Program-made: the position numbers and the translations under genes | Assembly: GCF_014306105.1 (NCBI RefSeq) | Contig: NZ_JACRVF010000002.1 | Location: 1 to 64,000, forward strand | Reading direction: 5' to 3' | DNA: 64,000 bases | Source of the DNA: Pontibacter cellulosilyticus | GTDB lineage: Bacteria > Bacteroidota > Bacteroidia > Cytophagales > Hymenobacteraceae | Part shown: in pieces, positions 52,507 through 62,299 of the stretch | How positions within the stretch are numbered: the stretch's first letter is position 1 | How the letters are laid out: every line of letters begins with the position of its first letter | Notes under the pieces: model-generated | Seen by the model: only the letters and a program-made list of their open reading frames with translations | The model's database searches: none | What the model was told of the DNA's origin: nothing

Positions 52507-53289
52507 ATGAAAGAAAGTATATTATTCGGTTGGTTTTACCTGCTGCTAACGCTGCGCTATGTGTTTATAGCGGGACTGGCTTTCCTGCTGTTTTACATCC
52601 TGTTACCTAAAAAGTTTGCCCGCTTCAAAATACAGTCCTTGTTTCCGAAGCAAAAGGATTATGTGCGGGAGGTAGGGTATTCCTTTTTTACGTTCATTGT
52701 TTTTGCGCTGGTAGGGGTAATCATTTCTTCGAAGGCCGTGCTGCCGCACACACAGATTTACAGCGACCTTAATGAGTACAGCTGGGGATACTTTATATTT
52801 AGCGTGGTGCTGGCCTTGGTTATACATGACACTTACTTCTACTGGACGCACCGCCTGATGCACCACCCACGGCTGTTCAAACTATTTCATCTTACCCACC
52901 ACAAGTCTACCAATCCTTCGCCCTGGGCGGCTTTTGCCTTTAGCCCTTTGGAGGCCGTGGTAGAGGCCAGCGTTATATTCGTGATCGCGTTCCTAATCCC
53001 GATACATGAATATGCTATTATACTTTTCCTTTTCCTGATGACGGTATATAACGTGTATGGGCACCTGGGCTATGAAGTATACCCGCATTGGCTTGTGAAC
53101 AGCAGGGTAGGCAAATGGCTGAATACCTCTACCAACCATAACATGCACCACAAGTATTTTAAGGGCAACTACGGTTTATACTTCAGGTTCTGGGACGAGT
53201 GGCTGCACACCACGCACCCGCAGTACGACCAAACCATAGCCGACCTGGTAAGGCCAGTGCCGGAGAAGCCGGAAATACAACAGGCGTAG
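52507..53289 (+). CDS. Sterol desaturase / fatty acid hydroxylase family protein
   Basis: A 260-residue integral membrane di-iron enzyme. Histidine clusters are HDTYFYWTHRLMHH (107-120), HLTHH (128-132) and NHNMHH (about 209-214), the three-box pattern of the family. About four membrane helices surround them. Relatives hydroxylate fatty acids, sterols or carotenoids, and Bacteroidota members often modify lipids or carotenoids. The substrate is not known here. Confidence 0.9.
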   Translation: MKESILFGWFYLLLTLRYVFIAGLAFLLFYILLPKKFARFKIQSLFPKQKDYVREVGYSFFTFIVFALVGVIISSKAVLPHTQIYSDLNEYSWGYFIFSVVLALVIHDTYFYWTHRLMHHPRLFKLFHLTHHKSTNPSPWAAFAFSPLEAVVEASVIFVIAFLIPIHEYAIILFLFLMTVYNVYGHLGYEVYPHWLVNSRVGKWLNTSTNHNMHHKYFKGNYGLYFRFWDEWLHTTHPQYDQTIADLVRPVPEKPEIQQA

Positions 53290-53296
53290 CAGGAAG

Positions 53297-54229
53297 TTAA
53301 ATCTGATCTATGTGGTGCGGTAAGTCTGCCAGGCTGAACCTCTCCAGGAAACTCTGCGCGTCAGTAACACCTGCATCTTTCCATCCCAACGTGTAAGCGA
53401 TTTTTTTCCAGAGCGCCTCCGAAGTGAGTCCATCGTTCCGCATTTCTGTGATCGATAGTGCATCGTCAGACTTAGATAACTTGTTACCTGAGTCGGTAAG
53501 AATAATGGGGTGGTGCACAAATTGCGAATTGGTGAAGGCCGTAGCATTTAGTTGCTGTGCCAGGAACAGCTGCGCCGCCGTAGAGAGCATCAGGTCCTCT
53601 CCGCGCACTACCAGGTTAATTCTCATCGCCAGGTCATCTGCAAGCGAGGCAATCTGGTAAGCCGGTATTCTATCTTTGCGCTGGATAACGAAGTCGGGCA
53701 TCTCTAGTGCCAGTGCTACCGTGCAGTTCCCCACTAGCTCATCATGAAAAGTGATCAAAGTGTCTTCTGGAATACGAATGCGCCAGGCCGTTTCAGGAGT
53801 TTCTAAGGGAAGTTCTTCTTCGCGGCAGGTGAGGGGATAAAGACCGTCTGGCGAAACAGCCGCAATCTGAGTGCGAGAGCAGGGGCATGCGTAAACTAAT
53901 CCTTTTTGCACGAGCTTATCTAGCAGTGCCCGGTACTGCGGCAGCCGCAGGTGCTGCGAGTGGTGCTGCTCAAAATCTTTGGCGTTGCGCGGGCCTTCGT
54001 CGTAGTCTATGCCCATAAACTCCAGCGTATCGAAAATGTCCTGAAGGTACTCTGGCCGGAAACGAGTGTTGTCAATGTCATCGATTCGGAGCACCACAGT
54101 GCCTTGCTGCTTGCGTGCCAGTGCCCAGGTAATAGCAAACGACATCACATTGCCCAGGTGCAGGTAACCACTTGGGGTAGGGGCGATGCGGGTTTTAACG
54201 GATGCTTTCTGTTCGGGTGTTTGCAGCAC
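53297..54229 (-). CDS. Glutamyl-Q tRNA(Asp) synthetase-like protein
   Basis: A 310-residue protein of the glutamyl-tRNA synthetase catalytic fold without an anticodon-binding domain. The HIGH-type signature reads APTPSGYLHLGN (17-28), the KMSKS-type loop is NKLSKSDD, and a zinc site of three cysteines appears in YACPCSR and TCREEE. GluQ (YadB) of this size glutamylates queuosine in tRNA-Asp; many Bacteroidota copies carry this architecture. Whether it modifies tRNA here is inferred. Convergent with the hydroxylase gene. Confidence 0.85.
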   Translation of the reverse strand: MLQTPEQKASVKTRIAPTPSGYLHLGNVMSFAITWALARKQQGTVVLRIDDIDNTRFRPEYLQDIFDTLEFMGIDYDEGPRNAKDFEQHHSQHLRLPQYRALLDKLVQKGLVYACPCSRTQIAAVSPDGLYPLTCREEELPLETPETAWRIRIPEDTLITFHDELVGNCTVALALEMPDFVIQRKDRIPAYQIASLADDLAMRINLVVRGEDLMLSTAAQLFLAQQLNATAFTNSQFVHHPIILTDSGNKLSKSDDALSITEMRNDGLTSEALWKKIAYTLGWKDAGVTDAQSFLERFSLADLPHHIDQI

Positions 54230-54323
54230 GTAACTCTGTTCTAAGTTTACTTCAACAGCTTCTGGGTTTATACTTTACAGGTAAAGCAATATACTGATTT
54301 TTGATATTTGATGGAAAGAGTTC

Positions 54324-55661
54324 TTATTCTTCACTGGCGCCGTTGCCGGTAAACTTTGCTTCTACAGGCACACCATCCGGATCAATAAACTGCACCTGCT
54401 GCCTTGGGTATACAGGGATAATTTTTTCGAGGTACTCCGGCTTATTTACTTCTTTGGTAACACGTAGCGTTAGCTCGCTTTTCCATTTGCGGCGTTCTCG
54501 TGCGCCTACCAGGTAGCGTATAGTAATATTTGTCCAGGAGTCGGTTAAGGACACAAATACCTGCGGTTTTTCAGGAATGTTGTAGTCTAACCCGGAGCGC
54601 TTCAGTAGCCTGGAATAATTGCGTGCGGGTTCTATCATATAATTACCCAACAGATCTTCCGCCACCCGCTCCAGCACTTCCATCGATAGCGGCAAATCAG
54701 ATTCGTTAGCTACGGCTATGGCTAACTCGTCCCATACAAAAGGAAAGTCGCCGGTCAGGTTCGTGACGGTGCCAGTGAGAATTTCGTTGTTCGGGAAAGT
54801 GACTAAACGGCCTGTCGGCTGCTCAGCCTGTACAAAACCTGGCTGGTACGGATCGCCTATTTCCCAGACAGTAGTGGTCAGAAAATCTATTCGATAAACA
54901 TCTCCAAATACATCACCCACTCTTATCCTGTCCCCAACACGATAATAGCCCTTAAACGAGTTCATCAGCCATCCGGTAAAGCTTTCGATAGGAGTCTGCA
55001 GCGACCACGACAAGGCCAGACCTATTAGACCCAAAGAGCCTACCAAAGCACGAATATCGCCGGCCACCACACTTAGTGCCACACCTATAGCCAACAGCCA
55101 CACTGCAATAGACACCAGCGAGATAACAGCACTGGAGCTTTGCCAACGACCAAGGCTTTTGTAAAGGAACGCCTTTATACCTTTTACTAGCAGCCAGGCC
55201 AGCACCAGCGTTGCGAGTGCAATCAGAATTTTAGGAAGGTTATAGAAGAAGCTGTCCCAAAGGCTCTGTAAAGCACCTATGGCTTCTCCGGCGGCCTCTT
55301 TACTGGAGGCTATGGCAGAAGTATCAGCAGCGGCCTCGGTTATATTTGTGTCTGCGGCAAGCGTATCAGTTGTTTCTGCCTGGGTAGTGTCTCCCTGGGC
55401 TAAGGTGGCTTCGCCGGGGGCAAAAAGCAGCATTATGAAACCTGTAATGGCTACTGCCAAAATAGAGGCCTGTCTAAAGTTTTTGAGTTTATTCTCTGCT
55501 CCTTTTACAGCCCCAGCCCCGGAAAGCCTTCTTTTTTTAGCCCTGCCGCGGAAGTTGCGCCTGCTTTTTACCGTACGTTGCCGCTGCCTTACACGCTGTT
55601 GCGGGTCCTGGCTATAGTCTGTTCTGGTTCTTACTCTCCTGTTTTTGCTATATGAAGGCAT
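54324..55661 (-). CDS. MscS-family mechanosensitive channel
   Basis: A 445-residue membrane protein. A basic N-terminal stretch (RRVRTRTDYSQDPQQRVRQR) is followed by one helix, an alanine/threonine-rich loop, and then the MscS core: helices near 140-215 with the pore helix (GSLGLIGLALSWSLQTPIESF), followed by the beta-domain (YRVGDRIRVGDVFGDVYRIDFLTTTVWE, PNNEILTGTVTNLT). It should open under membrane tension and protect against hypo-osmotic shock. The arginine-rich start is unusually long, and a downstream start cannot be excluded. Confidence 0.88.
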   Translation of the reverse strand: MPSYSKNRRVRTRTDYSQDPQQRVRQRQRTVKSRRNFRGRAKKRRLSGAGAVKGAENKLKNFRQASILAVAITGFIMLLFAPGEATLAQGDTTQAETTDTLAADTNITEAAADTSAIASSKEAAGEAIGALQSLWDSFFYNLPKILIALATLVLAWLLVKGIKAFLYKSLGRWQSSSAVISLVSIAVWLLAIGVALSVVAGDIRALVGSLGLIGLALSWSLQTPIESFTGWLMNSFKGYYRVGDRIRVGDVFGDVYRIDFLTTTVWEIGDPYQPGFVQAEQPTGRLVTFPNNEILTGTVTNLTGDFPFVWDELAIAVANESDLPLSMEVLERVAEDLLGNYMIEPARNYSRLLKRSGLDYNIPEKPQVFVSLTDSWTNITIRYLVGARERRKWKSELTLRVTKEVNKPEYLEKIIPVYPRQQVQFIDPDGVPVEAKFTGNGASEE

Positions 55662-55984
55662 GCGCTAGATTCTCTTAAACTAATAACTCACTACAGGTTA
55701 AGTTGTTTGGGCAAGTATGGTTACATGCTATACGAAAAAAGCAGGTAGGCATGGTTGCAGCCTTACACTTAGATACACTTATGTTTTTGTGCAGAATTCT
55801 GTAAATTGACCACAGCAACGTGTTGTATAGCAGGCACAACTATAAGCATGTCTAAAAACATTTCAGCGATTTTAAGATTGTGCTATATTAGTAGCTGTGG
55901 CGCTGGCTCTTTAAAATTACATCACTATACTAGCGCATTGGTTAAATCGTTTATAAACCATTATCAAACCATACAAAATAGATT
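55662..55984. other. Intergenic region, no gene seen
   Basis: A 323-bp region between divergent genes, AT-rich near 55800-55980. No clear TAnnTTTG box, RNA gene or strong hairpin is visible. Confidence 0.4.
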
Positions 55985-56509
55985 ATGAAAAACACACGAG
56001 TTCTGAATTTACTTGCCATGCTGGTGATCGGCATGCTGTTCACAACAACTGTCTTAGCTCAGGAAAAGCAGAAGGCCAGTCCGCCGGCATCGGCTAACGG
56101 TAAGATTGGCGATGTAGCTGTTACGGTAAACTACAGCAGCCCTGGCGTAAAGGGCCGCACTGTTTGGGGTGAGCTGGTGCCTTACGGTAAAGTATGGCGC
56201 TCTGGCGCCAACGAGGCAACTACAGTTACATTTGATAAAGACGTGATGGTAGAAGGCAAACCTTTGGCTGCCGGTACATACAGCTTCTATACCATTCCTA
56301 CAGAGGATAAGTGGACGGTAATCTTTAACAAAGCAGCCAAACAGTGGGGCACGAATTACGACGACAGACATGATGCGCTTCGTGTAAATGTAACACCGCG
56401 CAAGTCCAAGACCATGAATGAGCGCCTGAAGTATGACGTGACAAAGGATGCGCTGGTGCTAAGCTGGGAAAACATGGAAGTGCCGGTTAAGATCGCAGCC
56501 AAGAAATAA
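55985..56509 (+). CDS. DUF2911 exported protein
   Basis: A 174-residue protein with a signal peptide (cleavage near VLAQ, residue 25). The mature part is the DUF2911 beta domain: VAVTVNYSSPGVKGRTVWGELVPYGKVWRSGANEATTVTF is the strongly conserved first half, and LAAGTYSFYTIP and WTVIFNKAAKQWG follow. The family is common in Bacteroidota, periplasmic, and of unknown function. It has a strong terminator. Confidence 0.92.
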   Translation: MKNTRVLNLLAMLVIGMLFTTTVLAQEKQKASPPASANGKIGDVAVTVNYSSPGVKGRTVWGELVPYGKVWRSGANEATTVTFDKDVMVEGKPLAAGTYSFYTIPTEDKWTVIFNKAAKQWGTNYDDRHDALRVNVTPRKSKTMNERLKYDVTKDALVLSWENMEVPVKIAAKK

Positions 56510-56530
56510 GCAAAGTATAAACACTTCAGA

Positions 56531-56568
56531 AAGCGGCAGTTGCTACAAAGCAGCTGCCGCTTTTTTTG
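56531..56568 (+). terminator. Terminator after the DUF2911 gene
   Basis: AAGCGGCAG (56531-56539) and CTGCCGCTT (56554-56562) are perfect inverted repeats with inner TGCT/AGCA pairing and a run of seven T residues. Confidence 0.88.
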
Positions 56569-56650
56569 TACTTAATAGATTCAAAAATATGTTTGTTTAG
56601 CTATATTTAGGGATGGATGCTTTTGTCCTTTAAAAATTTATCCTGCCTGC

Positions 56651-58039
56651 ATGCTTAAAACATTCACGCAACCACTTCGCCAAACTGCTATCAGCCTCTG
56701 GAGCTTTATAAAACAACCTGCCGATGCACCAGCAGATGTAAAGTCATCTGGCAAATTCAAAGTGCTCTTATGGGTGCTGATCATCGATATTTTAGTTAGT
56801 ACAATACTTGTAGTGCCAATAGAGGCAGTAGAATGGTTGGGGTGGTATAGTGCCGATGAGCATGCTTCCTATGAGATGTTTAATACATTTCCTATGTGGG
56901 GTGTACTATTGCTCGGGGTACTTGTGATTCCCATCATGGAAGAGATTATTTTCAGGTATGGCCTGCGGTTCAGGAGAAGTTACTTTGCTGCGTTGTTTGC
57001 CGGGCTGTTGGTTGTTTGCGGTGGTTTTGCTTTCTATTTGCTGCCTTTGCTGTGGGCATTGGTTATAGTGGCGGTGCTATTTGTGCTGTATGTTTTATAC
57101 TTGCTCAATGCGTATGCCATTGGCGATTATCTGGAGCAAATATGGCCACAGAAGTACAGGCTGGTGTTTTATTCGGTTGCCGTTCTGTTCGGCCTGATGC
57201 ACATCGCTAATTATACGGGTTTTGACTACACCTCTGCGGCAGTGTTGCTTATACCTGTTCTGATCGCTCCGCAGATCTGGGCAGGGTTTGCACTGGGCTA
57301 CATGCGTGTGAAGTATGGCTTCTTCTGGGGCTTATTTTTGCATGTGGCGCACAACGCATTCTTTTTTTCGGTTGCGCTATTGTTCATGAGCGAGTTGAAA
57401 GAGAAGCTGAACGTTAGCAACGACCAGTATACACTAAAGGTAGAGGAGTATATGCGGCCAGTTGCAACCGCTGGAAGCCAAAGCACAATAGACCACGACT
57501 CAGTTGCCTTTAAGAACATAAAACTGGAAGAAGTCATCATAGATCTGCTGCAAAAAGAGGAGGATAAAATTCAGTTTGAGGAAAGCGTTTACCTAAAAAG
57601 GAACATCAATTTAGCCTTTAAAAGCCAGGTTGGGGACTTAGCACAGAACAGAAAGCTCGTACTCGCAGAGCTGCAAAAACTCTACAAGTTTGATGTAACC
57701 ACAGTAGGTGTTGAGCAGGAAATGTGGGATGTAGCGCTTGAGGATGGGAGTAGGCTTGCTCCTTATCAGGTTGAAGATAAGGGAGAATCTAAAGTTACAG
57801 TTACCCCAGTCGATATTACACTGGAGAACGCCACTATGGAGGAACTGCTGCGAACCATCAAGAGCGAGTTTTACATCAACCTGGAGAACAAAACGCAAAA
57901 CGAAGGCAAGTATAACCTGAAGATTGCCAAGAATGGTTTTAAGCAGTTGCGGGAGGAACTACTGGATAAGTATGGCATCGTGCTGCAGCCAAGAAAGATC
58001 ATGGCTGAGCAGGCGGTTATAAGCTTCAGGAGCAAGTGA
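56651..58039 (+). CDS. CPBP intramembrane protease with C-terminal STN-like repeats
   Basis: A 462-residue membrane protein. Residues 35-255 form a CPBP (Abi/CAAX-type) protease with motif 1 IMEEIIFRYGLR, motif 2 FGLMHIANYT and motif 3 LHVAHNAFFF. The last 180 residues, after the helices, hold two related segments: FKNIKLEEVIIDLLQKEE through VTTVG and DITLENATMEELLRTIKS through GIVLQP. Both have a short alpha/beta layout like the STN domain of secretins. The C-terminal fusion is unusual for CPBP proteins and may sense or bind a periplasmic partner. Its stop is one base before the next start. Confidence 0.85.
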   Translation: MLKTFTQPLRQTAISLWSFIKQPADAPADVKSSGKFKVLLWVLIIDILVSTILVVPIEAVEWLGWYSADEHASYEMFNTFPMWGVLLLGVLVIPIMEEIIFRYGLRFRRSYFAALFAGLLVVCGGFAFYLLPLLWALVIVAVLFVLYVLYLLNAYAIGDYLEQIWPQKYRLVFYSVAVLFGLMHIANYTGFDYTSAAVLLIPVLIAPQIWAGFALGYMRVKYGFFWGLFLHVAHNAFFFSVALLFMSELKEKLNVSNDQYTLKVEEYMRPVATAGSQSTIDHDSVAFKNIKLEEVIIDLLQKEEDKIQFEESVYLKRNINLAFKSQVGDLAQNRKLVLAELQKLYKFDVTTVGVEQEMWDVALEDGSRLAPYQVEDKGESKVTVTPVDITLENATMEELLRTIKSEFYINLENKTQNEGKYNLKIAKNGFKQLREELLDKYGIVLQPRKIMAEQAVISFRSK

Positions 58040-58040
58040 C

Positions 58041-58670
58041 ATGATGTCTGTTTTAAGCAGCCTGGCTAACAGCCAGGGCCGCCGCGACGAAGAGCCGAAC
58101 AAAGAACTGGCCCGGCACATTGTAGATAAAAATGATACCACAGCCGTTGAGGAACTGGTACAACTGCTACAGCACAAGGATAAGAACATCCAGAGCGACA
58201 GCATAAAAGTATTATATGAGGTAGGGGTGGAAAAACCTGAGCTGCTGGCGCCTTATATAAAGGTGTTTGTACAACTGTTGCATATTAAAAATAACCGCTT
58301 GGTGTGGGGTGCCATGGCTGCCCTGAATGCTGTAGCAACAGTTAAGGCAGAAGAAGTTTACCAAAACCTGAGCCTGATACTAGACGCAGCTAACAAAGGG
58401 AGTGTAATAGCCAAAGATCATGCTGTTAAAATTATGGTGCAGCTGGCTAAAGTGCCTGCTTATACTTCCGATACGCTTACCCTGCTGATAGACCAGCTCA
58501 AAGATGCGCCGCTTAACCAGTTGCCTTCCTATGTCGAACTTACTGCCACTGTCGTTACATCAGAACATAAAACGGAGCTTTCTAGGGTGCTGCAGCAACG
58601 GTTGCCGGAGGTGGAGCAGGAAAGCAAGTGCAAACGACTGGAGAAGGTGTTGAAGAAGTTGCAGAAGTAA
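58041..58670 (+). CDS. HEAT-like repeat protein
   Basis: A 209-residue helical protein. Paired helices of about 38 residues repeat: ELARHIVDKNDTTAVEELVQLLQHK, IQSDSIKVLYEVGVEKPELLAPY, RLVWGAMAALNAVATVKAEEVYQN, AKDHAVKIMVQLAKVPAY. This is the ARM/HEAT pattern. No enzyme motif appears, and it likely mediates protein contacts. It begins one base after the CPBP stop and so is translated with it. Confidence 0.72.
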   Translation: MMSVLSSLANSQGRRDEEPNKELARHIVDKNDTTAVEELVQLLQHKDKNIQSDSIKVLYEVGVEKPELLAPYIKVFVQLLHIKNNRLVWGAMAALNAVATVKAEEVYQNLSLILDAANKGSVIAKDHAVKIMVQLAKVPAYTSDTLTLLIDQLKDAPLNQLPSYVELTATVVTSEHKTELSRVLQQRLPEVEQESKCKRLEKVLKKLQK

Positions 58671-58740
58671 ATATATGTCGGCTCTGTATCTTGCTAATAT
58701 GTTGCAGCTTGCGTAATTTATAGTATATAATTTCTAAACC

Positions 58741-59709
58741 ATGAAAGGCAGTATAACCCGCGAACTGATATACAGCATAGCCCGGCATAGCAACTGGCGG
58801 GCAACTGGTGTAGCAGAAAAGCTTCGCAGCGAAAAGATCTACGCCACCCCGCGCGATTGGGCAAGTTTCCTGAGGTTGTTTTTGCTTGGGACAGGGGCGA
58901 GCTTTACGTTGGCAGGCATCATTTTCTTTTTTGCTTACAACTGGGCTGAAATGCACAAGTTTCTGAAACTGGGCCTGATTGAGTTTTTGCTGTTAGCCAC
59001 TACGGCTGCTGCGCTTTTCTGGAAAGGCAGCAAAACCATGCGAAATGTGCTGCTAACGGCAAGTGCTGTGCTGGTAGGAGTGTTGTTTGCAGTATTCGGA
59101 CAAATCTACCAAACAGGTGCCAACGCCTTCGATTTCTTTTTCGGTTGGACATACTTTGTGGTGCTGTGGGTGCTGGTGGCAAATTTTCAGCCGCTGTGGT
59201 TCATCTTCCTGGCATTGCTCAACACCACACTTATACTTTACACGCAACAGGTAGCCACTTACTGGACCTTTAATGCCTTGGCAGATGCACTGTTTATACT
59301 TAATGTAGCTGCTGTCATTATTTGGGAGTTTTTGGCTTTTAAAGGCAAAGTAAATGTGCAGCACAGGTGGTTCCCGAGAATCGTAGGGCTGGCAGCTATT
59401 ACAGCAATAACTATAAGCATGGTTTCGCTGCTGTATGCTGGCTTTAAAGAAGACTATGGCATGGCGTACCTGCTGGGGTTGGGAGTGTATAGTGTGGCTA
59501 TCTGGTACGGCCTCAGGTCAAGAGATCTGTTCTATCTTTCTGCGATTCCATTTAGTGCCATTGCAGTTGTTACCGCAGTTATATTGCGCATTGGCGAGCA
59601 CGCCATGGAGATAGTGTGGATGCTGGCTACGTTGTTTGTGATCGGCAGCATTACATTTTTGATTCAGTATCTGAGTAAACTTAACAGGCAATGGCATGGC
59701 AAATACTGA
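58741..59709 (+). CDS. DUF2157 membrane protein
   Basis: A 322-residue integral membrane protein with about eight helices. The N-terminal stretch ELIYSIARHSNWRATGVAEKL leads to a helical pattern matching DUF2157. It is the first gene of a conserved trio: the stop overlaps the start of the DUF4401 gene by 14 bases, which in turn overlaps the GDYXXLXY gene by 11. The conserved set occurs in many bacteria, role unknown, possibly a membrane stress system. Confidence 0.85.
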   Translation: MKGSITRELIYSIARHSNWRATGVAEKLRSEKIYATPRDWASFLRLFLLGTGASFTLAGIIFFFAYNWAEMHKFLKLGLIEFLLLATTAAALFWKGSKTMRNVLLTASAVLVGVLFAVFGQIYQTGANAFDFFFGWTYFVVLWVLVANFQPLWFIFLALLNTTLILYTQQVATYWTFNALADALFILNVAAVIIWEFLAFKGKVNVQHRWFPRIVGLAAITAITISMVSLLYAGFKEDYGMAYLLGLGVYSVAIWYGLRSRDLFYLSAIPFSAIAVVTAVILRIGEHAMEIVWMLATLFVIGSITFLIQYLSKLNRQWHGKY

Positions 59710-60775
59710 AACAACGCACCTGGACGCGCTCCTGCACGATATTACACAGAGGCAGGGAGAGGATTTTACTTACGATAGAGCCAGCATTGAGCAGGAGTCA
59801 CAGCATAGTGCATTCCATTTAAAGAGCCTCGCTATTAAGGCGCTCACTATTCTGGGAGGATTTTTAGCGGCATCTACTTTTCTGGGTTTTCTGGGTGCTG
59901 CCGGCCTATACGAGTCAGGTGTAGCTATGATGGTGGTGGGCGTTATGTTTTTAGTGGGCGCAGAGTGGCTAATCCAGCACAAGAAGGATGCTATGGCCGA
60001 TTCTATCGGGGTGTCGTTTAATCTTATGGGCTACCTGCTTTTAGCAATTGGTGTAGGGCAGTTAACGGAGAGTACATCTGCGGTTTGTGGGGTGCTGGCC
60101 TGTGCTGCCGTTCTGGTATTGTTGTTCTCGGAGAGTGCCATCTGTGTGTTCGTTTCGGTGCTGGTGTTAAATGGCAGTTTGCTAGGCCTTATCTATGACA
60201 ACAAAGTATACAATGTTGCGCATGGCTTGGTGGTGCTATTGGCAGCTGTATTGACTTACATGAGCCTGTACGAGGCAAAACTAATCACCGCATCTCCTAA
60301 AGTAAACCTAAAGTACAGGCCGGTACGAATGGGAGTGGTGTTCTCGCTGGTGGTAACGCTTGCCCTGTTCGTGCATCAGAAGTTTTTATCTTCCCAGATA
60401 GAGCACTTCTGGATCTCCAGCCTGTTTCTGATTGCCTGTTTCCTGTACCTGGTCTATCATGTAATGAAGGATGCAGCCATCACAAACATCAAAACGCAAG
60501 CTGCTTTTTATACTTGCTGTGTATTGCTGCTGGCTCCAACTATACTTACGCCTTCTATTCCGGGTGCGCTGCTGGTGCTGCTGTCAAGCTTTTACATTGG
60601 CCACAGGCCCGGCTTCTGGGTTGGCTTGCTGGCGCTGGTATACTTCGTTATTTTATACTACTACGACCTGAATATGACGCTGCTCGCCAAATCAGGAGTG
60701 TTGGTGGCAAGTGGTTTGTTGTTCCTGGGCGGTTTTGTGTTACTGAATAAATTCCTGAAAAGCTATGCTGACTAA
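59696..60775 (+). CDS. DUF4401 membrane protein
   Basis: A 359-residue integral membrane protein with about ten helices after a short soluble N-terminal segment (DALLHDITQRQGEDFTYDRA). Length and position between DUF2157 and GDYXXLXY genes match DUF4401. It overlaps both neighbours, consistent with translational coupling. Function is unknown. Confidence 0.85.
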   Translation: MANTETTHLDALLHDITQRQGEDFTYDRASIEQESQHSAFHLKSLAIKALTILGGFLAASTFLGFLGAAGLYESGVAMMVVGVMFLVGAEWLIQHKKDAMADSIGVSFNLMGYLLLAIGVGQLTESTSAVCGVLACAAVLVLLFSESAICVFVSVLVLNGSLLGLIYDNKVYNVAHGLVVLLAAVLTYMSLYEAKLITASPKVNLKYRPVRMGVVFSLVVTLALFVHQKFLSSQIEHFWISSLFLIACFLYLVYHVMKDAAITNIKTQAAFYTCCVLLLAPTILTPSIPGALLVLLSSFYIGHRPGFWVGLLALVYFVILYYYDLNMTLLAKSGVLVASGLLFLGGFVLLNKFLKSYAD

Positions 60776-61277
60776 AAGCGGATGGATTATACTTGTTAAC
60801 TTGGTGCTGGTGCTGGCGTTGTTTAACTGGTCGGTGGCAGAGAAGGAAGAGATTATTGAAGAAGGGGAGCTGGTGCTGCTAGAATTGGCTCCTGTAGACC
60901 CGCGCTCTCTCGTGCAAGGTGACTACATGCGCCTGAGCTATGCCATCAGCAGGCCGGAAGATAATGAGCTTTTCAGGAACCTGAGCCAGACAGGCTATGC
61001 CGTGCTAAAACTAAACAAGAACAATGTAGCGGAAATGGTGCGCTTTCAGGAGGAAGAAACACCGCTTAACCCACAGGAGCATTTGTTAAAGTACAGTAAG
61101 GGCAATTGGGGTGTTAACCTGGGGGCAGAGTCATACTTTTTTGAAGAGGGGCAGGCAGAGGCATTTGAGCAGGCAAAGTATGGCGGACTTAAAGTAGATG
61201 AAAAAGGCAACAGTATTTTAGTAGGTTTGTACGACGAAAAGCAACAGCTGATAAAACCGAAACGGATAGAGAAATAA
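60765..61277 (+). CDS. GDYXXLXY-domain exported protein
   Basis: A 170-residue protein with an N-terminal membrane anchor (residues 5-23) and the signature VQGDYMRLSYAI near residue 47, giving the family its name. The rest is beta-rich (YAVLKLNKNNVAEMVRF, YFFEEGQAEAFEQAKYGG). It is the last gene of the DUF2157-DUF4401-GDYXXLXY operon and likely faces the periplasm. Role unknown. Confidence 0.9.
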   Translation: MLTKSGWIILVNLVLVLALFNWSVAEKEEIIEEGELVLLELAPVDPRSLVQGDYMRLSYAISRPEDNELFRNLSQTGYAVLKLNKNNVAEMVRFQEEETPLNPQEHLLKYSKGNWGVNLGAESYFFEEGQAEAFEQAKYGGLKVDEKGNSILVGLYDEKQQLIKPKRIEK

Positions 61278-61321
61278 GCTATCTGCGTCGCAGTCAAAGT
61301 ATTTACTTATACCTCATACAT

Positions 61322-62239
61322 ATGCAAACCATACTAGGGGCAGGTGGTGCCATTGGCACAGAGCTAGCCAAAGAACTACCTAAGTACACCGATAAAGTCC
61401 GTTTGGTGAGCCGTAAACCGGAAAAGGTTAATCCAACAGACGAACTCTTTGCAGCAGACCTGCTGAATACGGAACAAGTAAACCAAGCAGTGGCAGGCTC
61501 TGATGTAGTGTATTTAGTGGCAGGCCTAGAGTATAACACAAAAGTATGGCAGGCGCAGTGGCCTCAACTCATGCGCAATGTCTTAAATGCCTGCATCGCC
61601 CACAAAGCAAAGCTGGTGTTCTTCGATAACATGTACATGTACGACCCAGCGCACCTGCAGCACATGACAGAAGATACCCCTGTTAACCCCATCAGCAAGA
61701 AAGGAAAAGTGCGGGCACAGATAGCCGATATGCTGTTTGAAGAGGTGAAAGCAGGCAAGCTAGAGGCCTTAATTGCCCGTTCCGCAGATTTTATAGCGCC
61801 AACTCAAAACAGCTTGCTTTACTCTGCCGTGTACGAAAACCTGAAGAAGGGTAAAAAGGCTATGTGGTTTGCAGATGCCAGTAAAGTGCACACCTTTACC
61901 TACACTCCTGATGCGGCCAAAGCCACAGCGCTTCTGGGTAACACCCCGGATGCTTATAACCAGGTATGGCACGTGCCAACCAGCAATGCCCGCCTCACAG
62001 CTAAAGATTGGGTAAATTTATTTGCCAAAGCGATGCACACAGAGCCAAAGCTTACTGTGTTGCCAAAGTGGATGGTACCTATACTTGGCCTGTTTATGCC
62101 CATCATGCGCGAGTTTAAAGAAATGCTGTACCAGTACGACCGCGACTATGTGTTTGACAGCAGCAGATTTGAAAAGCGCTTTGGCCAGACAGCTACCGCT
62201 CCAGAGGCGGCTGTACAGGCGGTGGTCACGAAAGGTTAA
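61322..62239 (+). CDS. NAD(P)-dependent epimerase/dehydratase family protein
   Basis: A 305-residue short-chain-dehydrogenase-type protein. The nucleotide-binding loop is ILGAGGAIGTELAKEL (4-19), followed by SRKPEK for the second strand and VVYLVAGLEYN. The catalytic region has DNMYMYDP, where a tyrosine stands near the SDR position. HTFTYTPDAAKA and the later ERFGQTAT fit extended SDRs. It may reduce or isomerise a small or lipid substrate; the specific reaction is unknown. It follows the membrane operon by 44 bases. Confidence 0.85.
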   Translation: MQTILGAGGAIGTELAKELPKYTDKVRLVSRKPEKVNPTDELFAADLLNTEQVNQAVAGSDVVYLVAGLEYNTKVWQAQWPQLMRNVLNACIAHKAKLVFFDNMYMYDPAHLQHMTEDTPVNPISKKGKVRAQIADMLFEEVKAGKLEALIARSADFIAPTQNSLLYSAVYENLKKGKKAMWFADASKVHTFTYTPDAAKATALLGNTPDAYNQVWHVPTSNARLTAKDWVNLFAKAMHTEPKLTVLPKWMVPILGLFMPIMREFKEMLYQYDRDYVFDSSRFEKRFGQTATAPEAAVQAVVTKG

Positions 62240-62299
62240 ATTGAGTAAACCCGGGCGTCATTTATCAGTAAACCATTGTAGCTCAAACTGCAGTGGCTT

